DNA of 41,944 bases from Bacteroidota bacterium (GTDB lineage Bacteria > Bacteroidota > Bacteroidia > Chitinophagales > Chitinophagaceae), in contig JAEYQO010000027.1 in the NCBI GenBank assembly GCA_023409975.1, forward strand, positions 1 through 41,944, in the 5' to 3' direction. Below the pieces are notes generated by a model. It worked only from the letters and a program-made list of their open reading frames with translations, had not been told where the DNA came from and searched no databases. Shown here piece by piece: positions 31,775-40,623 of this stretch; positions within the stretch are counted from its first letter, which is position 1; the number at the start of each line of letters is the position of its first letter. Position numbers and translations under genes: made by a program.

Positions 31775-32617
31775 TTACTTTTCTCCTACGATCACCAGCC
31801 AGCTCATAAAGTAGGTGTTGTATCCAAACAGGGTGATATGATACGTTCCGGTGCCAGAGAAAGGACCGCAGCTTTCCCTTTGACGGTTCGGGTTGATACT
31901 GGCGCAATCGGCCGTCCAGGTATAGCCTGAGGCAAGGCTAATCACAGGTTTTGAGCCTTTTCGTACGAACAGGTCTGCGGTATTGTAGTCTGCTGCACTA
32001 CTGCGTTCCATAGTGTAGACGGAGAACGATTTATAACCTGCAGGAAGTGAGAATTGAACGGTTACCATTTTACCCTGATCTCCGGTTAGCCGCTGTGAAT
32101 AAAGTGTATCGGTTCCGGATCCACCACCATTGCCTCCACCGTTGTTTCCGCCTCCACCGTTGTTTCCGCCGCCGCCTGGGTTGCTGATGCGGTTGAAGCT
32201 ATAGGGACTGTCGCCGTTTTGCTGAAAGATCAGTTTTTTACCTTCCAGTGTGATCGTTCCCCAATCTAATATATTGAAATTCTTGTCTCGGATCATAGCT
32301 TGCAGTACCTCAGGGACTGCCTCGTCTTTAGGAAAGCCTGTCAAAATAAATCTGTCGCCTACTTTCAATGTGGTAAGTCCCTCTCCCCTGTGAGCACCAA
32401 CTTTCGTTACTTCTGCTTCTATCTTCTGATCGGGGATGGCGGTAATTTCAATCTGCCAGCCATCGCTTGATTCATAGAACCCGACGAATAGATCCGTCCA
32501 TGCTTCTTCAATGATTTCACTTACGGATTTATCCTTGTCACAACTTACAGGAATGATTGTCAAGGACAGAAGTCCCAATAGAGAAGTGAGTATTAGTAGT
32601 CGTCTTTTGATTTCCAT
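31775..32617 (-). CDS. Lipoprotein with a novel N-terminal domain and a PPC-like C-terminal domain
   Basis: This 280-aa protein has a lipobox (LTIIPVSCDKDK) and an N-terminal domain (about residues 35-150) of the form F-GFYESSDGWQIEITAI...TKVGAHRG...PYSFNRI. A Gly/Asn linker built from GGGGNN units (about 152-172) follows. The C-terminal beta-sandwich (VTVQFSLPAGYKSFSVYTM ... GTGTYHITLFGYN) resembles bacterial pre-peptidase C-terminal domains. I set the start at 32617, where the signal begins. The N-terminal domain is paralogous to the whole mature part of the divergent lipoprotein at 32823. Function unknown. Confidence 0.7.
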   Translation of the reverse strand: MEIKRRLLILTSLLGLLSLTIIPVSCDKDKSVSEIIEEAWTDLFVGFYESSDGWQIEITAIPDQKIEAEVTKVGAHRGEGLTTLKVGDRFILTGFPKDEAVPEVLQAMIRDKNFNILDWGTITLEGKKLIFQQNGDSPYSFNRISNPGGGGNNGGGGNNGGGNGGGSGTDTLYSQRLTGDQGKMVTVQFSLPAGYKSFSVYTMERSSAADYNTADLFVRKGSKPVISLASGYTWTADCASINPNRQRESCGPFSGTGTYHITLFGYNTYFMSWLVIVGEK

Positions 32618-32822
32618 ATTTATGTTTTCTGGTACGACAAAACTAAACCAAAGGAATAGGGAATGAAATAACCCCAAAGGGGTAAATGGTCTGGCCTGGG
32701 GGGGCGAGGCTAGTTTTGATAGGTCGCTTAGACAATAGGGTGGCATTGTATAATCGGAGTTCAGCGTAATTTTTATTTGCTTTGCTTACGGAACATCGAA
32801 TAGTATTATCAACACAGAAGAC

Positions 32823-33227
32823 ATGAACTTAATGAAGCAGTTGCGGCCCCTTTGTTTAATTACAGTCCTGTTCACAGGGATATTGTTTACGACCGGTTGC
32901 GGAAAATCAGACAACAATCCTTCCGATCAGTTTACAGGGGTTTATACTACACCTGATGGCTGGGAGCTGATTATCGGTATTGTTAATGATGGTTATTACG
33001 GAGAGATCACAAAGACCGGAGCGCCACGAGGTGGATTCGCAACCCCTACTATTGCGGATCCATTTCTGCTTCACGGAGTCAAGGAGGATGAGAAGACGCT
33101 GAGCGGTGAGGTGAGGGCTTTCGATTTTTCTGCCCTGGTTCCAGGAACGCTGGTACTTGAAGGTGAACAAATGACAATCAACCCGGGCACCGGTAATCCT
33201 TACGTATTGATGCGGATCGGGAAGTGA
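32823..33227 (+). CDS. Small lipoprotein, paralogue of the neighbouring lipoprotein's first domain
   Basis: This 134-aa protein has a lipobox (ILFTTGCGKSDNN) and one domain: FTGVYTTPDGWELIIGIV, then EITKTGAPRGG, DPFLLHGVKEDE, LVLEGEQM and NPYVLMRIG. The same landmarks, in order and at like spacing, make up the N-terminal domain of the divergent protein at 31775-32617, so the two arose by duplication. The domain is unknown to me. The starts are about 205 bases apart and may share a control region. Confidence 0.7.
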   Translation: MNLMKQLRPLCLITVLFTGILFTTGCGKSDNNPSDQFTGVYTTPDGWELIIGIVNDGYYGEITKTGAPRGGFATPTIADPFLLHGVKEDEKTLSGEVRAFDFSALVPGTLVLEGEQMTINPGTGNPYVLMRIGK

Positions 33228-33416
33228 TTCGCCAGTGCGGACTTCAGTTCGTCGGGGTGGCGGAAGCGAAAATGTCGCTGATAGGTTCTCCAAAAGTCAT
33301 CGAAAATAGTTGACACCTGTAAACGTATTGAAAATTACCTCCTGTAAATTTCATTGATTCATGCGAGGATATTTGCATTTATGAAGGGTGTTTCGTTACT
33401 TTAACTGCGGCCAGGA

Positions 33417-33698
33417 TTGAGGAACCAGATAAACGAAACCGGTGTGGAATTGACATTAGAATTACATGGCCGCTTAAAACAAAAGGGGTTCTTATACGCG
33501 CTTATCAAGGAAGTGAAGGTTGATAAGTGGTCTGGAGATTTACTTTCGGTTACTATTTCCATTCACAAGACCATGCCCAGAGATTTCCGGGAAAGTTGCA
33601 CCTCTATCGATGATGCGATGATCATGACCTGCCTGCAACATCCGAAATCTCCCACGACGGTGTTTATCGAAGGGCTTGAATATCATTCCCGTGACTGA
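33417..33698 (+). CDS. Small unknown protein
   Basis: The frame encodes 93 residues from a TTG at 33417. It has alternating strands (VELTLELHGRLKQKGFLYALI, LLSVTISIHK) and a CTSIDDAMIMTCLQHP segment, with no signal or membrane helix. Composition looks coding, but there is no upstream ATG that fits and I know no family. The TTG start is tentative. The nearest upstream gene ends about 190 bases away, so it has its own leader. Confidence 0.45.
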   Translation: MRNQINETGVELTLELHGRLKQKGFLYALIKEVKVDKWSGDLLSVTISIHKTMPRDFRESCTSIDDAMIMTCLQHPKSPTTVFIEGLEYHSRD

Positions 33699-33877
33699 TA
33701 CTATTATCTGATTGGAAAATCCCCGAGTCCAGGATTGGTTTGTTTTCAAACCGTGTATAGTATCCCGTTATATCGCTCAGTCCGATTACTTTTTAGGGGA
33801 TGTCAGGTAATTTGGACAGTTATCCAACTGATTGTCCAGGTACAATTTTAGTATCATCCGCCAACAAATCTCTGACG

Positions 33878-34666
33878 ATGAAAAAGTTTCTCAATTCTTT
33901 TCTTTTACTGGCACTGGTAGCCAGTTTGTACTCATGTTCAAAAGATAGTGATGATGATGATGGCAAACATGGAGAAGCTGTGGTGAGTTTCAGACTTACG
34001 GACGGTCCAGGTGACTTTGATGCAGTCTACCTTGATATCGAAGGGGTAGAGGTCACTATGGAAGGTCACAACAAAGTAGAACTTACGCCCATACGCCCTG
34101 GACACTACGATATCCTGGAGTTCAGGAACGGTACTGACACGCTGTTGATGGAGGCCAATCTGCCCGCAGGAAAGTTCCAGCAGATCAGGCTCAAATTAGG
34201 GGGGGATAGCTATGTTGTAGTTGATGGACAAACACATCCGCTGGAGACTCCATCAGGGCAACAAAGCGGCATTAAGCTCAACCTCCATAATGAGCTGGCG
34301 GCCGGTGGAGCTTACGATATCTGGATCGATTTCGATGCAGCAAAGTCCATTCACCAGACAGGCAACGGGAAGTTTATGCTGAAGCCCGTGATCCGTGCAT
34401 ACTCAGCATTGACAGATGGTCGTATTCGGGGTTATGTTTTACCGCTGGCCGCGATGACCACTGTTTATGCCATAAATGGAGCCGACACCTTTGCGGCCAT
34501 TCCGGATGCTGTTACGGGATATTTTCGGATTTCGGGATTGCCTGAAGCAAAATATCAGGTGTGGCTGGATGCAGGTGTAGCTCCTTACCAGGATATGATC
34601 ATTCCGGATGTTCAAGTAAGTTTTGGCACTGAAGCGAATATTGGAACGATCACTCTACAGCCCTAA
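33878..34666 (+). CDS. DUF4382 domain lipoprotein
   Basis: This 262-aa lipoprotein has a signal and lipobox (FLLLALVASLYSCSKDS) followed by an acidic SDDDDGK spacer. The DUF4382 domain comprises VVSFRLTDGPGDFDAVYLDI, a central strand QQIRLKLGG and IKLNLHNELAAGGAYDIWIDFDAA. The remaining 70 residues form a carboxypeptidase-regulatory-like beta domain (GRIRGYVLPLAAMTTVYA). DUF4382 is common in marine and soil Bacteroidota and has no known activity; extracellular carbohydrate binding is a guess. The start at 33878 places the signal at the N-terminus; a longer frame adds a non-signal leader. Confidence 0.8.
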   Translation: MKKFLNSFLLLALVASLYSCSKDSDDDDGKHGEAVVSFRLTDGPGDFDAVYLDIEGVEVTMEGHNKVELTPIRPGHYDILEFRNGTDTLLMEANLPAGKFQQIRLKLGGDSYVVVDGQTHPLETPSGQQSGIKLNLHNELAAGGAYDIWIDFDAAKSIHQTGNGKFMLKPVIRAYSALTDGRIRGYVLPLAAMTTVYAINGADTFAAIPDAVTGYFRISGLPEAKYQVWLDAGVAPYQDMIIPDVQVSFGTEANIGTITLQP

Positions 34667-34962
34667 AAACAACCTGGCCTTTGTTGGGTCGGCGCTAATA
34701 GTAGAAAAGCCTCGTAGATTGCCCCGGAAATAGCTTCCGGGGCAATTTACTTGCAGATAGGAATTCATGGAACCGCCCCTGTTCGCCTCACCGACTCACC
34801 CCCATCAGTTGAGGGTATGGATATTAGACCTTCAATGCTATAAAGAATGCCAGACTATTTGAAAAACAAGATCCGTTTCCAGATGGTCGTTTTTTGCCAG
34901 ATGCGGTCTTGATATGCGCCAAATACCGATTTTTGTCCGGATATACCCACCACCATGACACC
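34667..34962. other. Intergenic region with a terminator-like hairpin
   Basis: A perfect 12-bp inverted repeat ATTGCCCCGGAA-ATAGC-TTCCGGGGCAAT lies at 34718-34746, about 50 bases after the DUF4382 stop. It is T-poor afterward, so termination is likely but not certain. The rest shows nothing further until the regulator start at 34963. Confidence 0.55.
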
Positions 34963-35379
34963 ATGAGCTATATTTTACTTATAGATGATGATACCGACGA
35001 GTTCGTTCTTATGAAGGATGTGTTTAAGAATCTGGGACTTCAGTATGAATTGCTTTGTTATTCGGACGCCGAAGCCGCTTTCCGATTCCTCAAACAAACA
35101 GAAGAGCAGCCGTTTCTGATTATAGCAGATATTAACATGCCCAGGCTTAATGGCATTGAGTTCAAAAGACACATCGATAGCGACGGAGAACTCTTTGAGA
35201 AAGCGATACCATTCATCTTTCTTAGTACCTCAGCGACTCCGGATGCGGTTCGTGAAGCTTATTTGCTTCACTCACAGGGCTTTTTTGAGAAGCCGCATTC
35301 AATGGAGGATCTCTGTGATTTAATAAAAAATATTGTGAACTACTGGGAACGGTGTATTCATCCGAAAGTTTTTGAATAG
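34963..35379 (+). CDS. Receiver-only response regulator
   Basis: This 138-aa CheY-like protein has an acidic pocket (YILLIDDDTDEF), the phospho-acceptor in FLIIADINMPRLNGIEF, a threonine/serine in FIFLSTSATPD and a lysine in GFFEKPHSMEDL. There is no output domain. Such single-domain regulators, of the Rcp1-like type, commonly relay phosphate from hybrid or phytochrome-type kinases. No kinase lies next to it, so its partner is elsewhere. The start is set at the methionine before SYILLIDDD. Confidence 0.85.
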   Translation: MSYILLIDDDTDEFVLMKDVFKNLGLQYELLCYSDAEAAFRFLKQTEEQPFLIIADINMPRLNGIEFKRHIDSDGELFEKAIPFIFLSTSATPDAVREAYLLHSQGFFEKPHSMEDLCDLIKNIVNYWERCIHPKVFE

Positions 35380-35595
35380 GCAGGTAGATTAACAGGCCTA
35401 TTTTACAGTTTTGCACAAACTTGTGATCATTTTATTAATGTTCTTCGGAAGGGTAGGGATGTTGACAATAATGGTGGGGTTGTTGGGCAGAACGATGAAC
35501 CTGAACTACCGTTATGCCCCGGAAGAGATTTTGATCAACTGAGCTATGAAAGAGTCTCCTTTAACCTGATAGTTGACAACATAATATTTGAAGGG

Positions 35596-38457
35596 TTATC
35601 TTAACAACAAAAGGTCGCCTTTGAATTCATAGTTTCGATACAAGGGGCCCGTAAACCGCACGAAGTAGTAATACACGCCGGATGCAGCGGGTGCTCCAAG
35701 GTGGGTACCGTCCCAGCCGGTCCCAGCGCCGGTAGTGCTGAATACCTGCTGCCCCCACCGGTTATAAATCATCAACTGGAAATGACTATGGTCACAATCG
35801 ATCTTTACTCTGAAAAGATCGTTTATGCCATCGAAATTCGGAGTGAAAGCTGAAGGTATGATGGGTCGGCACTTACACAGCTGATACTGTATTTCAACAG
35901 TGTCCCGTGCAGAACATCCTGCCAGTCTGATCTCTGCGCTATAGGTCCCCGGCTCTCTGACCTCCAGAAAATTTCCAATAGAGCCGTCCTGCCAGATGAT
36001 CGGCCCTTCAAAGCCAGGATCCAGCACAAGCATATCCTTGTCGCATAGAAGGGTGTCGGGGCCAAGATCCAATGACAGCGTTCTCTCTTCCAGCTCAATT
36101 GTATCAGTTGCGATACATCCCAAAATCTGTACGGTTACAGCATAGGTTCCCGGGTTTGAAACGGTATAATCCGGGTTCGTAGATCCGTCCTGCCAAATGT
36201 AAGAGTCAGCTCCCTGTCCTGCTGAGAGGTGCAACTGATCGCCGGGGCAGATGGAAGTATCGTTCCCGAGGTCGACTTCAAAGTTTACAAGCTCTACCAA
36301 AAAGCTGTCGATTCTCAAATTACATCCTTCTCCAGACATCAGCGTGTACCATCCCGAGCTATCCACCAATCTTGTTCGTCCTGTGTCCTGATCTGACCAG
36401 GTATAGGAAACATAACCCGCAGGCCCCTGAAGCTGCATCTCGTTCTTAAAGCACAGGACTGTATCTGCACTATAATAGGTGGTGTCAACAGAGGCAGCCT
36501 TGATCAGGAAGGAGTCAGTATGCTGGTAGCAGCCCGAGGTGCCTGCGACCCAATACCAGCCGGGGGCAGTAACCTGCGTTGAGGGGCCTGTGCTTCCGTT
36601 GCTCCAGATATAGCCTGGATATCCGGGTGTGGCATCCAGTTGAACCGGGCCTGAAAAGCAGACTGTGGTATCGGTGGATGAGGCACTCTGGTACACGGTA
36701 TCGCGAATACTAAATGTATCCACCCTGTGCTGACAAGCCGCATAGGACTCGACCCAGTAAGTACCCAAACTGTTGAATGTTCGTGTAAATACGGTGTCTG
36801 CGTCGTGCCAGAGACGGCTGGTGTAGCCTGGTGGTGCTGAAACCTGTATGGTTGCTGGAAAACAGACGGCCGTATCCCAATGGAAGATGGCAGTCTGGAC
36901 CTGTATCGCAGATACTTTGAAAGTGTCTGTACGAATATTGCAACCTGAGCTGGCCCGCACCCAGATCGTATCGGGTGCGAAAAGCGTAGCGGCAGTACTG
37001 ATGCTTCCGGTACTCCAGAGGTAATTCTGATATCCGGGAGCTGCATAAAAATGGGCAGAACCAGTGAAACAGATGCTGGTGTCGTGTACGTAGTGACTTT
37101 GGTTAACCGGGATACTATGTATTTTGAAGCTATCTACGCGTACGTTGCATCCGTTTACAGATACGAGCCAAAGTGTATCGGGACCGATTAGAGTCCTTGA
37201 CGTTCCCGGCAAGCCATCGCTCCAATGGTATTCATCGTATCCGGCGGGGGCATTCACGGCAAATGGTGTAAGGAAGCAGGAACCAGTATCGAGCACTGAA
37301 CGAAATGTGTCGATATAATTCACTACGAAAGGAGCTCCCAGCGACTTCATGGAATAGGGATAGCTCCCCAGACTGATGGCATTCGGCTGAAAACCGCAAC
37401 TGGCACCAGCCATATTCGGGTTATGAATAATACCGAGGCTATTATTAGCTGGCTGGGCTACAATGATCCTGTTATCGGGGCTTACCCGGACATTCGGAAA
37501 ATAGCCGGTGACACCAAAAAGATATTTGGAAGCCGTTACCGCCTGCATGTTGGGAAGCAGTGAGAGGTCATATTGCCGGAAATGGAGACCGCCCCAGGTG
37601 CAGACATACAGTTTCGATCCATCCGGTGATACGACTCCTGAGTAGAACTGTTGGGTGCTGGTGGTGTCCAGCGCCGCAAAATTCCCAAAGATGCCGGTGG
37701 AGGGATCGAATTCATGATATTCGATGAGGTGCGGTGTGAAGTAGAATAGTTTAGAGCGGTCTGGGGAAACCGTCATACATGCGGTAAAGCCGTAGTTCAT
37801 CAGGAGTCCTGAATAAGAGCGTACGGGAATGGTGTCCAGTCCGCTGATGTCAATTTTGTATGCGAAGAATTCCTCCTGGAACCGGTTATGTGCTACGAAC
37901 CAGGTGTAACAGCCATCACCTCTGATGGTGACTGCTGCCTCGGAACACGAGTCTTGTAGCACAATATTTTTTTGAGTTGCAGTGATATCACCCAGACCAT
38001 TATTCAAGGTCATATCCACGACAGAGTAACGCAGGTAGCCTGGTGGTCCGGCTTCCCCTGCGTCCAGCACAAACAGATAGTATTTATTAGTGTCTGCAGG
38101 AAACTGCACAATGTGTACACCCTGTGAGGAAGAAGCAGGAATGGGGTTGAAGCCACTCGAGGGTTGATTACCAAGTATTCCGGTACCATTCGGCATGGCA
38201 TTGCCATTCCGGTCCCAGACGGTATTGCCATTGCTGTAGAATTTGAGTTGTCCTGCCGTTCCGGATACGGAGGCGCATCCTTCTATAGCCCTGAGCGAAC
38301 TTGGAATGGTGGCTGGTGTTGTTTGATTGAAACTAATGCCTGCATAATGACCAAAGTGCCAGTTGTTATTCTCTCCCTGTGACCAGGCCAACGATGAGGT
38401 GAATACCAACGTCAGTAGCAATCCTGCTGCCCTGGTAATGAGGTGGTTGGAAGTCAT
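35596..38457 (-). CDS. Large secreted T9SS type B (CHU_C) protein with Ig/PKD-like repeats
   Basis: This 953-aa protein has a signal peptide (to about residue 26) and an N-terminal region of about 350 residues that reads as a beta-propeller (GENNNWHFGHYAG, then FYSNGNTVWDRNGN; SPDGSKLYV; VRVSPDNRIIVA). About seven repeats of 60-70 residues follow, each with C....L.A..GY..Y.WS.G....... and a conserved cysteine pair, like Ig/PKD folds. The C-terminal domain CRPIIPSAFTPNFDGINDLF ... IYNRWGQQVF is a gliding-motility-associated type B sorting signal. It is an exported, surface-linked protein, perhaps an adhesin; no enzyme motif is visible. Confidence 0.85.
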   Translation of the reverse strand: MTSNHLITRAAGLLLTLVFTSSLAWSQGENNNWHFGHYAGISFNQTTPATIPSSLRAIEGCASVSGTAGQLKFYSNGNTVWDRNGNAMPNGTGILGNQPSSGFNPIPASSSQGVHIVQFPADTNKYYLFVLDAGEAGPPGYLRYSVVDMTLNNGLGDITATQKNIVLQDSCSEAAVTIRGDGCYTWFVAHNRFQEEFFAYKIDISGLDTIPVRSYSGLLMNYGFTACMTVSPDRSKLFYFTPHLIEYHEFDPSTGIFGNFAALDTTSTQQFYSGVVSPDGSKLYVCTWGGLHFRQYDLSLLPNMQAVTASKYLFGVTGYFPNVRVSPDNRIIVAQPANNSLGIIHNPNMAGASCGFQPNAISLGSYPYSMKSLGAPFVVNYIDTFRSVLDTGSCFLTPFAVNAPAGYDEYHWSDGLPGTSRTLIGPDTLWLVSVNGCNVRVDSFKIHSIPVNQSHYVHDTSICFTGSAHFYAAPGYQNYLWSTGSISTAATLFAPDTIWVRASSGCNIRTDTFKVSAIQVQTAIFHWDTAVCFPATIQVSAPPGYTSRLWHDADTVFTRTFNSLGTYWVESYAACQHRVDTFSIRDTVYQSASSTDTTVCFSGPVQLDATPGYPGYIWSNGSTGPSTQVTAPGWYWVAGTSGCYQHTDSFLIKAASVDTTYYSADTVLCFKNEMQLQGPAGYVSYTWSDQDTGRTRLVDSSGWYTLMSGEGCNLRIDSFLVELVNFEVDLGNDTSICPGDQLHLSAGQGADSYIWQDGSTNPDYTVSNPGTYAVTVQILGCIATDTIELEERTLSLDLGPDTLLCDKDMLVLDPGFEGPIIWQDGSIGNFLEVREPGTYSAEIRLAGCSARDTVEIQYQLCKCRPIIPSAFTPNFDGINDLFRVKIDCDHSHFQLMIYNRWGQQVFSTTGAGTGWDGTHLGAPAASGVYYYFVRFTGPLYRNYEFKGDLLLLR

Positions 38458-38571
38458 ATGGTCAAAGACGGTCCGAGCCGGGGAAAAGTAAGGGTGGGGT
38501 GAGCGGGATGGCAGGATGGATTTGTGATCCCGCAGATGAGTGATAAATTAGAGGTGGAGAGCATTTGTACT

Positions 38572-39216
38572 ATGAAAGCGCGCATCGCCATTGTCGACGA
38601 TCATCCTGTATTCCGGAGAGGCCTGATCGCGGTGTTACAGGAGGCCGGTAAGAATCTGGAAGTCACTATTGAAGCTAAGAACGGAGAGGCTTTGCTGAAG
38701 GCTCTCGACTCCTCCAGGAACTTACCACAGATCTGCATTCTTGATCTTTACATGCCCGGCATGGATGGCTATGCCACCCTCAGAGCTTTAAAGGAACGTT
38801 TCCCTTCAATTAAGGTGCTCATTTATAGTTTTTACAAACATGATTTCAGTATTTCCTATACAATCGGGCTGGGTGCGGTAGGATACGTCAACAAAGAAGA
38901 TCCACCGGAGAAGCTCCTTGAGGCTATAGATTCCATTCTTCAGTATGGTCTTTATAACTCTGAAGTAATGATGCGCAGCCTTCAGAAAGTCTTCTATCAG
39001 GCTTCACACCCTGAAAAGATCCTCCAGGCCCGGGAGATCGAATTCATCAAACTCAGTTGTGCAGATCATACTGACGAGGAGATTGCCGCACGAATGCATC
39101 TGAGTCCGCGCACCATGGGGGGCTACCGCGACCGTATCTATGAGAAATTGCAGGTACACAATAAAGCGGGACTTGTGAAGTTTGCGATGGCAACAGGGCT
39201 ATTTATGGGAGACTGA
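38572..39216 (+). CDS. LuxR-type response regulator, no adjacent kinase
   Basis: This 214-aa regulator has a receiver (IAIVDDHPVFRRGLI, phospho-acceptor in ICILDLYMPGMDGYATL, lysine in YVNKEDPPEKLLEA). Its LuxR helix-turn-helix is IEFIKLSCADHTDEEIAARM and SPRTMGGYRDRIYEKL. The start is at 38572, where the receiver begins; an in-frame upstream extension of 16 residues is unlikely. No kinase is adjacent; the nearest upstream gene, divergent, is the large T9SS protein, which could be a target. Confidence 0.88.
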   Translation: MKARIAIVDDHPVFRRGLIAVLQEAGKNLEVTIEAKNGEALLKALDSSRNLPQICILDLYMPGMDGYATLRALKERFPSIKVLIYSFYKHDFSISYTIGLGAVGYVNKEDPPEKLLEAIDSILQYGLYNSEVMMRSLQKVFYQASHPEKILQAREIEFIKLSCADHTDEEIAARMHLSPRTMGGYRDRIYEKLQVHNKAGLVKFAMATGLFMGD

Positions 39217-39515
39217 GGGGGAATGGGGTCAGCGCTAAACTTAAAAGACTACCGTAGAAAAACCATAGAAAACACATTAAACCGATATCCGTATATGCGG
39301 GTAGTTCGCGGATCGCAGCGGGATGGACAGGGTATTACACTGGGGTTGAAGTTTAAGGCACGGGTAAGGCACCAAAATACCACCAGATAATAGCGGAAGC
39401 ATCAGAAACCGGTCAGAATTTCTCCATTTTATATCAATTCAAGTGTCCTGCTTGGAAATACAGGTTGGTACAACTATCTTCACCACTTCATCATAATAAC
39501 TAAAACACTATCTCT
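39217..39515. other. Intergenic spacer
   Basis: No gene, tRNA or clear promoter motif is visible. The sequence is unremarkable until the start of the 336-aa gene at 39516. Confidence 0.5.
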
Positions 39516-40526
39516 ATGGCATTGATCGGATCGGCGATAAAGTTTACAAAAGGCAAAATAGGGAACATCTCCATTTACCAGGACAGCAGGGGAAGAACGC
39601 ATGGACGCAGCCTTCCGTCCAGAAAGCCCCGAAAGGTGGAGAAATCCTGGGATACCGTATTCAAGAATAATATGGACTTCCGGGAAGCAGCTACGGTGGC
39701 TAAAACCATCCGTCGGGGACTGATCGTACGTCTGGATGATATGAAAGATGCAGAGCATTACAACCGTCTTACCGGACTGCTGAAACATGTGTCAGATACC
39801 GATTTCAACTCCAGGCAGGGTTCCCGTGATTGCTTCAAAGGGAATCTGAATCTCCTTCTGGGCTTTGAGTTCAACGAAAACTGCAGGCTTAAGGATGCAT
39901 TCAGGGGTAAATACACCAGCACTATCGATCCGGAAAGGGGGAAGATGACGGTGGAATTTGACTCCTTTTATCCCGCCTTCGATATTGATGGTCCGAGAGA
40001 GGCCCGCTTCTGTCAGTTGGTAGTTCAGGGCACTACCTTTTCCCGAAACGACCAGTTGGCGGCTAATCGTAGTTCCCGACTCATTGATATGAGTTCTACG
40101 GATTCGACAGCTCCCTTGAGTATAGAGCTGGACCTGCAGCCAGGTCCTGGCGAGATCATGGTGCTGGCGGTGGGTTTACTGTTTTACGAAGAATGTTATG
40201 GAGTGCCCCTGGCTTTGCGAGGTGGGGCGCAACGGATAGTGGATATTACTATCACTGACGAGCCTGATATTCAGGTTGATAGAACTTCTAAAAAGCTTAG
40301 TCTGGCTGAGTATCACGCGCGCCTTGACGCTGTGCTGTCTAAACGCTATCGCTGCAGGACGCCTTTATATGAGGCTAAGGAAATGCCGGGATACTGGGAC
40401 GAGCTCCAGGAGCAATTACGACAGATGCGACGAAAGCTTCATGAACAGGAACTGTATTGTCTGCGCAATGGGTTGCACAGTGAGGAGGGGAGCGCGTTCA
40501 GGGCGAAGAAAAGACGGTTTGGTTGA
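39516..40526 (+). CDS. Unknown 336-aa protein of a Bacteroidota-type family
   Basis: The N-terminus (residues 1-40) reads GSAIKFTKGKIGNISIYQDSRGRTHGRSLPSRKPRK. It recalls a group of uncharacterised Bacteroidota proteins that begin with GKxGNxxxY and a basic segment followed by a DFREAA-type helix; here this is WDTVFKNNMDFREAATVAKTIR. The middle (about 110-265) is beta-rich and the last 60 residues form a charged helix (YWDELQEQLRQMRRKLHEQE). There is no signal peptide. I cannot name a function. A short repeat tract (40541-40594) follows its stop codon. Confidence 0.6.
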   Translation: MALIGSAIKFTKGKIGNISIYQDSRGRTHGRSLPSRKPRKVEKSWDTVFKNNMDFREAATVAKTIRRGLIVRLDDMKDAEHYNRLTGLLKHVSDTDFNSRQGSRDCFKGNLNLLLGFEFNENCRLKDAFRGKYTSTIDPERGKMTVEFDSFYPAFDIDGPREARFCQLVVQGTTFSRNDQLAANRSSRLIDMSSTDSTAPLSIELDLQPGPGEIMVLAVGLLFYEECYGVPLALRGGAQRIVDITITDEPDIQVDRTSKKLSLAEYHARLDAVLSKRYRCRTPLYEAKEMPGYWDELQEQLRQMRRKLHEQELYCLRNGLHSEEGSAFRAKKRRFG

Positions 40527-40540
40527 GGGTATAGCCTTCG

Positions 40541-40594
40541 GCAGATGTCGGATTTCGGATGTCAGATGTCAGACGTCGGATGTCAGATTTCGGT
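40541..40594. repeat. GATGTCRGA-type short-period repeat
   Basis: The tract alternates GATGTCGGATTTCG, GATGTCAGATGTCAG and ACGTCGGATGTCAG. It is an imperfect array of 7-8-base words with C/G and T/C changes, and lies just after the 336-aa gene. It does not fit a CRISPR, having no uniform spacers. Confidence 0.75.
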
Positions 40595-40623
40595 TGAGGG
40601 TTGAGGGGGAGTCTTAGTTGGCC

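Noticed and set aside
36504..37046. 180-aa minus-strand ORF
   Set aside because: Alternative frame within the repeats of the 953-aa T9SS protein.
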